The translations under genes were made by a program, and so were the position numbers. Shown piece by piece: positions 12,101 to 22,200 of a stretch of 64,000 nucleotides of DNA. This stretch comes from Rhynchonema sp. JSB1_4 (lineage: Eukaryota > Nematoda > Chromadorea > Monhysterida > Xyalidae). The first letter of the stretch is position 1. Each line of letters opens with the position of its first letter. The notes under the pieces were generated by a model. The model did not search any database, was not told the origin of the DNA, and saw nothing but the letters and a program-made list of their open reading frames with translations. The stretch spans positions 1 through 64,000 of the forward strand of contig JASAMV010002680.1 of NCBI GenBank assembly GCA_030248065.1. Direction: 5' to 3'.

Positions 12101-14125
12101 GTCTGCAATTGCAGCTGGTACTGCACGTTGTGTTCACAGTTTGAGAGAGTATGTATAAATGCGTTCGTTTTCTGACCGCGTCCGTAAACCCGTGCAGGGT
12201 GTCCAGAGCCTTGGCCTGTTTTCGGCCGCGAAGCGACAGATTGTAGTAGACCCAGTCGTTGAAATGCCACGGCGTCACCATTCGCTGCATCGCGGTGTCT
12301 TGGAAAATGCGCACGGCCTCGCAGTACGGCTGGTCGGGGTTGTGGACAGCGTCGAGCATCTGCAGTTGTGTTGGCTACGTCCCATTTGTGTTATATGCTT
12401 TTGAAAATTGTGGGCCGCTATGCACTGCCTATAAATTGGTCAAATATGCTGGGCCTGAATCGGCCGGGCCGGAAAAACTGAGCCTTGAAAAGGTCGGGCC
12501 TGAACTTCCTCGCCTCAAAAGTCGCGAAAAAACCGGCCAAAAAATGGGCCGCCCCCCCCCAAACGCCAAACCTCGCCCAAAAGTCGCGGAAAAAGCCAGC
12601 CTCAAGGGAGAAAAAAAGGGCCCCGGCCGGCCAAACCGGCCGAGGCCTGAACTTCAGTGCCTGAAAAGTCGCGGAATAATAACTCCCCCATTGCATACAT
12701 ATGTATCATGAACGGTTAAGCTTACGTGTCCCATTGATGTTTCGCAGATGATATCTAGCGCCGACATTGATATGTACTGACAAATGTCGAACGATTCGCC
12801 CTTGGCACTTTCTTTGCGAAATTCGTCCACCAGAATTTGAGCGTGTTCGTTCATTGTGACCTGCGTAATGCGACAAAAACGAACAGCGGTCAATGGTCGT
12901 GAGTGGACGTATTGTACGTTAGTGTGGGGGCGGTTTCGGCCCAAAATCCAAGAGACTGCAATGATCCTTCTCAATGACAAAAGCGGTGCACGCCAAAATG
13001 CTCAAGAGATTTGCGGAAAAGGTTATATATCCCCTTGTGCCAGGTCGATTTAACCTATTGTTGGCACGCATTGCGTTAGATCTGTGGATTTAGTTTCGGT
13101 CCAAAATGCCAGACCGCTATAGACCTGCGGTCAATCAAGACTATGCAAGAGAAGAGAAACTTCGGGTTTAACAAACCGACCAGAAACTCCTGTAGAATTT
13201 GAAAATGGAACGCCGGCGTGAGCATTTTGCGCTGCCGATGCCAGTATGAACCGGTACTGAAAATCCGCAATCTGTTTGTTGCAAAAAACAATGCACAACT
13301 GATTAAAGAAGGCATTTATGTATGTAGTGGCATACGCAGTTTCCGTTTAGATCTTGATTACTCATAGCCATAGGGTGGAATTTTGGAAACCGGGTGAAGG
13401 GGGGGGGGGGGGGGGGGCGGGGAGCGGGGGGGGAAGGGGGGGGGGGGCGGGGCGGGGGAAAAAGGGAACAAATTCCGAAGAAAGCATGGAAAAAGCTCGA
13501 AGTTAACAGGCCAAACGCACACGGCTATCGCCCGCGCCCCCCACCCTCCCTCCCCCCCCACCCCCCCCCCCCCCTCTCCCACCACCAAAAACCCCATGTC
13601 AGCCCCAACCCCAACCCGGCGGCTGGTTCATTCTAGTAACTTTGGCGACTGCAGGTATTTAGTGTTGTACCTGGTCAGCAGACCCTTTCCCAGCCAGGGT
13701 TCGATAAAACGGTAGTGATATCCCTTGGTGATGTTGTCCTTGTCGCTGCAGAGCGCTTCGAAATGCTCCGCTTTCGATATGAACACGACGTATTCGTTCA
13801 AGAACTTGGCCGTCAGCCCGCTACCGTACTTTTTCAAATTGTCGAGAATCCATTGTTTTTGACCTGAAGAAAACACATGACCATAGTCTGGAGTTCTGCG
13901 ATTCAAGCTTCCAGCTTCTTTTGGTCATTTCAACCACCTACTACAACCTCTGATGCCGTGTATACATATACCTACAGTATCCGGGGGTACCGGCGTCCCG
14001 ACAACGGGCAACTTTGCTGGGCCGGGCATCTTGTCCAAGACCGCATACTGCTTCGGATACTGTATCTTGTAGAGAACGTAGGCAACCACGGTCGCAAGAC
14101 CAAGCAACACGAGCGATAGCAACAT
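9154..14125 (-). CDS. cytochrome P450, CYP4-like, complete
   Basis: Microsomal haem-thiolate monooxygenase of the CYP4-like group, often fatty-acid omega-hydroxylases; the substrate is unknown. Ten exons: 14125-13972, 13863-13671, 13256-13181, 12860-12726, 12359-12177, 11025-10852, 10537-10435, 9810-9679, 9573-9391, 9314-9154. All have GT-AG borders and matching phases, giving 497 aa, normal for the family. Residues 1-20 form a membrane anchor ([19 protein letters not shown]), followed by proline-rich [10 protein letters not shown]. The CYP4 segment [11 protein letters not shown]-helix GHDTTASG (306-313), ExxR as EANR (362-365) and haem loop [10 protein letters not shown] (436-445, ligand Cys443) are all present. 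The loop has Leu where most members have Pro before Arg441. The stop is TAG at 9154-9156. Its introns are loaded with MITEs. Confidence 0.96.
9905..10125. repeat. interspersed repeat X, copy 1
   Basis: About 210 bp, containing CATTCTGACGTGGCTGCT and GTTACACGTTGAAGAAT, lies in a P450 intron. A close copy is at 29575-29775 in an MKS1 intron. Confidence 0.75.
10604..10828. mobile_element. palindromic MITE family G, copy 1
   Basis: Inverted ends GGGTGATATTTTCGAAACGG and CCGTTTCGAAAATTCCACCC enclose paired GTGTAAAGGTC/GACCTTCACGC blocks. It lies in the P450 intron between exons 6 and 7. A second copy is at 45046-45260 and an end fragment is near 54030-54075. Confidence 0.8.
11074..11310. mobile_element. 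MITE family K, copy 2
   Basis: Same family as 905-1144. Ends TAAATTTCCAAATTCGCTGC and GAATTTGGAAATTTA, inner inverted pair CGTTCTAAACCCGA/TCGGGTTTTAGAACG. It lies in a P450 intron. Confidence 0.75.
11329..11849. mobile_element. MITE family L with TTACAATTGTAAC subterminal repeats
   Basis: Ends GGAGCACTTTCTATTT and GAAATAGAAAGTGCTCC are inverted. Inside, forms of ACAATTGTAAC/GTTACAATTGT recur many times on both strands. A one-sided fragment (GGCACTTTCTATTTCAATTG) lies at about 45520. It is in the P450 intron before exon 5. Confidence 0.7.
13392..13590. repeat. G-run and C-run tract in a P450 intron
   Basis: A tract of G-runs (about 13397-13457) is followed about 90 bp on by a run of C (about 13540-13577), so the intron can fold back or form quadruplexes. 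No coding content. Confidence 0.8.
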
Positions 14126-15150
14126 GTTATGGCCGAATGCGACGAATGAAGAATTGATTCTTGATTTTCGATATATGCGATACTCTGTGCACTGAAAACC
14201 GAAGTCAATAATAAACCTAAGCGAGAATGACGCGAGTAAAACAGCAGTGATGATAACTTGGCTGCATAGTGCATATTATGTAAGTAACAAAACAGGAGCT
14301 GTCTACAAAAGTGCAAGTGTGCTCTGTCTAGCCCGGACATACTGTACTTGCCACAACAATAATCATAAAAAACCGGCTTCCCGACGTTTACCGGCAGAAA
14401 AAGGCACTGAGCTCGAACTAAATGTGCTGATAAAATATTTTCGAAAACACACCAATATGCGTACATACTTGCAAATCATAGGTACCCTGTAAGGTCATTT
14501 TCGTTTTCTGAAAAACTCAACTGGTACCCAAACCCAGGTACACCCCCCATGTACTTTATACGTACATGTAACCTGCACATGACGTGTACTGCGAAGATTT
14601 ATCACTGTCTGTGCAGCCACTTACTTACACTTACTTTATCATGCCATATTACAGTTTCCGACCATTCTCACAGTCCACGCTCGTAATGCACTTATGGTGC
14701 GTTTAATTTCTCTGATCACACAGCATTACACAACACACAATCGCATAGCCAAAATGAAGAAGGAGGTGAACATTTTCATTCTCTTATCACTCACTATTTG
14801 ATCATTTCCAACGCGCTGTGCCAGCAAATCGAATTTCACGGACTTGTTCAGGGCGTGTGCAGTGCTGAGTTGTGGGTATTGAGATGCGTTTAGTCTGCGC
14901 AGAAACACGCACCTGAAGGATAAAATATTTAGACACGATGAGCAATAACGGATCGGGCTGCGGACCCATAGAACACAAGTGAGTCGCAGCTTACACTGCG
15001 GCCTACACTGATTAATGGCCATTGGTCGATGATGCTCCCAATCAGTATCACGCTGAAAATCGAATAACGAACACTGAACACCATTATTGGGAACGCTTTC
15101 ACGTTCAGGGTGTTATTCCGATTGAGTAGCCAGAGGTGATGTCATGTCAC
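14126..15150. other. divergent intergenic region between P450 and DEG/ENaC
   Basis: Should contain the P450 promoter and probably the unseen first exon of the channel. No clear TATA box or first exon could be chosen. Possible ATG-plus-donor combinations exist but none is convincing. Confidence 0.4.
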
Positions 15151-16270
15151 TCGGTCAAGAGTGTTAAAAAAATCGACGGCGATTTTTTTAAATCGTCTGA
15201 GTCGTTTTTCGTTTTATTTAATCCTGAGCTTCCTTGATTTTCCCAGATTTAGCGAGAAAAGTGAAGTACTCTGGTTTTTAAGGAAAATTAATCTTTTTGT
15301 CCAGCATTAATGTCAAACAATTTTCGACCAATATTGCTTGGTCGAGAAACGTCTATATAGTGCGGAATTTGAGTTTCATGGTCGATCCCCTGTCAAATTT
15401 GGTCAGAAGGTGGGCCAAATCGAAATGCTTGCAACTGGCTAGAAAAGGGCGTTGAGACACGTTTATTTTGGGTTGTAACACCCGAATTATTGCTCTGTTT
15501 AGCCACTCTTTCGACATTTTAGACCGTTTTTGGAGGATGCTTCGGCGGGCGTTAAAGGGGAAATTGCACATTCCTAATTGCCTTTCAAACTCTACAAGTG
15601 TTTAGACAGTCGTGTGGGCATCATAAAAGTCAAATCACTTGGTACAAACTCTCAAACGTGTACCCAGGAGAAGCAGTTCAAAGGGAACAATCGGGAAGAA
15701 AATTCGGCGCGGACCGGCCGAATTTCTACCTGCGCATTCAGGCAAATTGCCTGATCAAAAAGCTGTCAAGGGAACAGAATGTTTCGCACGATTCTTGAAA
15801 CTCACTAACTATAGAATTTCGCTTTTCTTTATATTTCGAATTTCGACGAATTGTTCCAGCGTGACAAGCAGAGCATGAAACATTTAGCAGACACGCTGGA
15901 ACAATTCGTTGAAATTCGAAATATAAAGAAAAGCGAAATTCTATAGTTAGTGAGTTTCAAAAAACATTCGAAACATTCTGTCGCCTTGAGAGCTTTTTGA
16001 TCAGGCAATTTGCCTGAATGCGCAGGTAGAAATTCGGCCGGTCCGCGCCGAATTTTGTTCCCAGTGGCTTGTCTTAAACGGAATCTCCCGGGTACATGTT
16101 TGAGAGTTTGTACCAAATTATTTGACTTTTGTGATGCCCACATTGCTGTCTAAACACTTGTAAAACCTGAAAGGCGATTAGGAATGTGCAATTTCCCCTT
16201 TAACGAAAAAACCTTTTTTATAAAATACTTAAAAAACGAATTTGTCATAAAAAAACGTTTTTTGCCCAAC
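15151..16270. mobile_element. hAT-like MITE family A, copy 2, split by a palindromic element
   Basis: Family A sequence at 15151-15550 resumes at 16207 and ends ACGTTTTTTGCCCAACCCT. Between them is a large palindrome (15551-16206). The right end lies directly against the splice acceptor of the channel exon at 16278. Possible duplicated flanks ATGTCACT/CAGTCACT agree only partly. Confidence 0.75.
15551..16206. mobile_element. 656-bp palindromic element nested in family A
   Basis: Arms 15551-15872 and 15885-16206 are inverted copies over about 320 bp. Ends TTAAAGGGGAAATTGCACA and TGTGCAATTTCCCCTTTAA; centre GTGACAAGCAGAGCATGAAA. It includes paired CTCAAACGTGTACCC/GGGTACATGTTTGAG. No coding capacity. 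Confidence 0.88.
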
Positions 16271-16277
16271 CCTACAG

Positions 16278-19200
16278 TCACTAACTCAGTCACGCATTTC
16301 AGCGGCATTGGTCTGACCGAGTTGTCCATCCATGGCTTGCTGCCGTTGCGTCACCATCACAACCTCGTGTTGCGTCTATTCTTTGGGCTGATTCTGATCG
16401 GAGCGCTATGTGTGGCCAGCTTTCAAATCATCCAGGTTTGTTCCACCACGTGTTCAAAGTGCTTGAGCTACAGTACACATTTCGTTGCTGGCTGAAATCC
16501 AAACCATCTATACTACTAAAACACGAAAACGTATGCATGTGGGTATGTGTGTAAATGTGGCCCCCTCCCTCGGAAGGGCGGACGGGTCAATTTTCACGGG
16601 TAGCTTTGGGTATGCTAACGGGTCTTCGGGGGGGGGGCACGGCACGGGCGCGGCGCTGTAGCCGGGCCGCAGGCACGGGTCCCGACTAGTCAGGACAAAA
16701 ACAACAGTTCGTACTTTTCATTCAGCTTTTCCCCTCCTCTGAGCGATATAGTTTTCAAACTTCCCTTTCCGAATTGTCTTGCTGCATCCTCTAACATGAC
16801 GTTCTTCAGACGTAAATGCAGCTTCTTCTCGATGCAGGTGGTCCAAATCTATCTACGACATGAGCTCACGGTCAACATTCGATTCTGGCAGGACACGGAC
16901 TTCGAGTTTCCGATCGTCACCGTCTGCAATCTGAACCCGGCACGAAGAACGGCGCTGAAAAACGTCCCGATGGAGGGAAAGTTGGTTCTGGTGCTCTCAA
17001 AAGATGGTCCTGGGGCTAAATCCCGAATCCGGTGCGCAGAAATAATCTGCTGTACGCGAATATTTCTAGATTACCATTTACGAAGCGAACAATACTGTCC
17101 GCAATCAAATGTTGACCTTGTCTTAGTCCAGCAATAGTCGGAGCGTGCAGTCGTGCACAGTGTTCGAACGGGATCCCGATCCCGATCCCGATCCCGGGAT
17201 CCCGGGCCCTTTTTCTGATCCCGATCCCGATCCCGATCCCGGCATTTTGAAAAAGACAATCCCGATCCCGATCCCGATCCCGCTCAAAAAAGTACCGGGA
17301 TCGGGATTAAGTTTTGAGAACAAGAAGTAAAAAATTATGCAATTATAATTCGCCAAGCTGTTGTAAAGGCGCGTCCATGCAAACGCTGGCGCGGGTCGCG
17401 GGTCAGAAAAATACTCCATATGTCCAACAACCGCCCCGTGTTTGGCCAATGCCGCACTTGCCGGTCGCGGTTTGCGGGTCACTTGAAACATTTGTTTAGC
17501 TGCAACACACAAAAATTAACCAATCCGCGTCCAGCCAACGTCGCAGACTGCCGTAGCACAGCGCTGCTTGGTTCATTTTTGTGTGTGATAGCTAAATAAA
17601 TGTTTCAAGTGACCCGCAAACCGCGACCCGCAAGTGCGGCCATGCAAACGCGGAGCGGTCATTGGACATAGAATTATTGCTGACCCGCGGCCCACAACCG
17701 TGTTTGCGTGGCCGCGCCCCTAAGAGGTGCTGCTGATTCCGAGCGTGATGAAACCGCAAGCACCACCAATCGCGAACAAGTCGAGCTAGAACTGAACGGT
17801 TACACAAAGTTGCATCGAACGAAGGGACTCAGTTTCGAGGAAATGTTGTCATGGTGGGCAACAAATGATACAAAGTTTCCGCGACTGGCACGTCTAGCTT
17901 CCAAATATCTAAGCGCTCCGCTGACGAGCGTGCCTTCTGAACAGCTCTTTTCCAGTGCAGCTGATTTGTTTGATGACAAAAAGATACTGCTTGAAACCAG
18001 AAAATGGTGAAATGCCTGTCTTTTTGTCAAAGGTTTTGCCATTGATCGACTACAATTATGATCTTTGAACTTATCCGTCATCAGCTATTCTCGATTTTCA
18101 ATCGGCTTTAATCACCATTCCGGGTGTTTATCCATGTGTGATAAACATGTTTCATGTCTGTGACATTAACGTGCATCTTATGCATAAAATGATAAAAACT
18201 ATTGCCTTTGGACAATCTGGTCAATCCCGATCCCGATCCCGGGATCCCGGGTTTTCAAGACCGGGATCCCGATCCCGATCCCGATCCCGACACTTTCTTG
18301 ATCACAATCCCGATCCCGATCCCGGGATTAAAAATGAATCCCGTTCGAACACTGGTCGTGCATGGTGCTTGCCTTTAACTTTGATAGATACAGTATGTGC
18401 ATATCTCAAAGTCTGCAGCTCAACTGTGAAGCAGTATTTTTAGACGGAACGTCATTTTTTCAGATCAATTTTCGATTCGCTAGCAGATCTGGAGTCATCA
18501 ATCATCGCGAATCGTGAGAATGGCACCGTGGACGAAGGCATGTTCTCGTCGCGCGAGATTCTGCAGAGCGAATTGCGCCATCTGTTGTATAAACACAAGG
18601 TTCGCTTCAGGTGTTTTTTTGCTTCTCTCTGTCCTGTTGTTCATATTTGCTCCTTTTTATTTCTTTTTTATTATCTGGTGTATGGACTATGTGCCTTAAG
18701 GGCAGCCGCAAACCTGGCAAAGGTGGTAAACTTGTATGCGGGTGTGCTTTGAGGCAGGGTTGGGCAAAAAAGTTTTAAAAAAATTTTAAAAAAAGTTTTT
18801 TTTTAATTTTTCGGGGGAACAAAATGTTCTAAAACGTTCAAAAATGGCCTTTTTTTATTTCTGCAGCTTATATTCTCATTTCTGCATGGTTTATGAGTGA
18901 ATCTTGCTTATTCGACCACATACTGTTGTGTTTGATACCACAGAGCAGCAATCATGGTCCATAACAAGCACAGACTGTTGGATCGCATCGAAATGACGCA
19001 AACACCCTTCATAGGTGATGCAAACCAAGTTACAAAAGTGACTTGTCAATTAAAGTTTCATTTTTTCGCGTTTTTGCGCGTTTTTTAGGCAAATTTGGTA
19101 AAATTTCACCGAATCCGAGACTTTAAAAAAAAATTTTAATTTTTTTTAAAAAAAACTTGTCTAAAAAAATTTTTTCCAACCCTGCTTTGAGGCACGGGGT

Positions 19201-22200
19201 GCATCTCAAATTATAATCGCAAAACCCGAGCGAAAATTGCAACTCGCTTGGTGAAGTAAGGGCGTAAAGTGAAGATGCTCAATTCTTCAGATAACCTACA
19301 CCGAAGTTGGACATAAAAAAGAGAAAATGTTCGTGCAATGTTTGTTCCAAGGACGACACTGCAGTTCGAAAGTGTTTCGCTACTGGCCGCACGGCATTTA
19401 CGGTGAGTGCCAATGTATAGTCCAACCACGTGCTCATGAGACGACTTTTTTAAAGCTTGCTTGGCCAGATTCAAAAATGCGCCGGTTGCACGGTTTTCGC
19501 AAACAAAAGAAAGAGATTGGGCCGAGAGACATGATGACAAGTTCCAGCTGGCTGACCTCAATTTGTTGCGTGCTTACGCAAACGGCAACGTCGTTCAACA
19601 CACAAATGTTTTGGGAGTTAAAAGGGAATTTACGCACCGAGGTGGAGAGCGTGTTTTCAAAAAATACATGCGTTTCTCTTTCTTTCATTTCCGAAATACG
19701 TGGAACCGGAACATTATTGGATCCGTTCAAGTCAACTTCAAAATAAGTCGTCTCATGAGTTCGTGGCTGGACTATACAGATGTACATATGTATACGTTTT
19801 CGAGCAGTTCGCTTGCATCGATCCGGGTTGCGGCACAGTTTAGCCCGCGCTATACAAAAAAAACTTCGGTCAGCTTTTTTATAATTTAGAAACTGTGCCA
19901 GCATCACGATTGACCACAAACTTTGAAGACGGCATAAAAATATCAAAGTGCAATATCCTACAGGTGCGTGCTATACAATCAACATCAACATGTCAGATCG
20001 TGCCAATTTCGTCGGGCCGAGCTACGGACTGGACCTAGTGTTGGATGATGATGCCGCCGAATACATGCCCAGTCAATCGGCCGCACTTGGATTTAGGGTT
20101 CGTTACGGTTCGAAATTTCAAAATCTGCCTGTGAATGTAGACGGTACACGAGCTATATGCCTATGTACATAGAATCATGTCAAATTTTTGGGCAGGACAA
20201 TCTCTGGCCGAAGACAATCTCTGTGCCATGATTTTAATCACGGCAGCCCGTCATCGAGTTGTTCTACATTTTGGAGCAACTTATATTAAGTCGGTCGAAC
20301 TTCAAAATTCTCAAAATATGTAGCCAACTTCCAGCCTGCCTGCTTGCATATTTGTGTTCCAATAGTCAAGCGTGTGGTCCATGGTATGGGTGACTTGGCT
20401 GTAACACGTGTAACCTAAAAAATTTATGCACCAACCATATCGTTTGACAGCGAAGGCCAAGAGTGCTCTTGAGGCATGCACTAAACTGGGTAAACAACCC
20501 ACCTATACACTAATGCGGCGGTGATGATACACACAAAAAACAACCAAACAAACACAAACAATTTCAGATCAGCATCAACCACGAGGCGTACCCGCCGACT
20601 CCCGCTGACAACGGTATCAGCATTTCGCCCGGTTTCCGCACATCCGTCGGACTGACAAAGTCGCGAATCCAGCGTCTCGATTGGAAACACATGGGTGGAC
20701 GGCCGTGCGGGGACGACAACGAACTGATGAAACAATATGGCATTGGGTTGTAAGGCGCTGGGTGTCCACTTGCGCTGGGATGTCATGCCCAACGGGATAG
20801 AAGAAATATACACCATGTGATGTTTCGAATAGACGTCCATCTGATGGACCCGCCAGCGGTGGTTTTTTTAAAAAAAATTTTATTAAAAAAAAATTTGTTC
20901 CAAAAGTTAAAAAAAATTTTATTTTTTCAAAGTTCGAAAATTTCTCTATTTTTTTGCTCTAAAAGTGCTATTTTTGCATAAAAATTGCTACTGTTGACAT
21001 CACCTAACCCTACCATGGGTGTATTGGGTGCCATAATCGTTGTTTTGTGGCATCTAGACATAGTGCACACACTCACAGGGCCTCTCCTATGACTACACAC
21101 GAACATGTGACTGGGTGGGCATTTATTTATCCATGCCCCAGACCCGAAAGGAGTGATTCTATTTTGTATTCACTCTAATTTCACACTATGTGCAGCTTAT
21201 TTGCATTGGTCGTGTACATAGAAGTCATAATTTCACCCAAAATTCCCATCCCGAATATCAGAAAGCCATACCATCACTCCCGCACCACCTGGGGAAGGGT
21301 GCGGGTGTGTACCTGACTATGGTTGGTACTTATCGACCATTGGATAGCATGGTTTTCGTATCACCGTGCTTTATATGCACTTACAGTAGAATACACTGTG
21401 TAACAAAATAACCCCTATTTTGTACTTGAGCGCTCATTTTTTATCGTGTTGGGCAGATTTTGGCTGGAATAAAAAAGATTTTTTTAATTAAAAAATTTTT
21501 TTTAAATGGGGTTCGAATAAAAAATTTTTTTTATTAACCACTGCCCGCCAGGATTGTACCTGGGCATACTTACACAGCTGTAGAACATTGCCTCACCCCA
21601 ATGAATCCTCAAGCTCTCACGAAAGTCTTTGCGCGTTTGTGTGATCAAAATCCGCCTATTTACAATCCAAAAAATGGAAAACTATGCACTTGGCCGACGT
21701 GCGGAACGCTTGTGTTGTACTTTCGGCCCAGAATCAGACGCACTTTTCTCTGCCCTGTCCACCTGCCAAAGGCGAGCTGAATTAGGTTTCTGATGGTGAT
21801 ATTGCATATGGACATGTGTGTCCCGCATTGTGCGCGAACGCGCAAAATGTGGAACTAACACGCAACTACCCTCTTCCAGCTGGAAGAACATCACGGGTCG
21901 TCTCAACTACACACGACCACTTTGTGTCCGATCGTGCTATCTGGAGCACGTCATACGACGATGTGGCTGTGTGGATGCAGAGGCGATGCCCTATGAATAC
22001 AGGTTGTCGTGACCATACATAGGTTGAGAAGCTACAACTTTGGAAATACGTAGCTCCACATTTGCGTCATAGTTTCCAAGCTGCTTTCAGCTATTGTCAC
22101 TTGATTGTGCAAAATTCAAGGGGGCAATTACTATTATGGCATCGTGTTGTCGTTTTTTGCCCTACGCTGATTGTGGTATTCGCCAAGCCATTGCTTTTTT

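Larger units (their letters stand above)
17158..18354 (+). mobile_element. hAT transposon (1.2 kb, degenerate) with GGGATC-rich ends
   Basis: Perfect terminal repeats CAGTGTTCGAACGGGAT and ATCCCGTTCGAACACTG with a perfect 8-bp duplication GTCGTGCA (17150-17157, 18355-18362). Both subterminal regions are tandem GATCCC arrays. The interior keeps the end of a transposase gene and a nested TAA-flanked MITE at 17367-17720. It is inside the channel intron 17032-18463. Confidence 0.93.

Noticed and set aside
12259..12711. A 150-codon plus-strand frame
   Set aside because: It is antisense to the P450 exons 12177-12359 and a GC-rich repeat.
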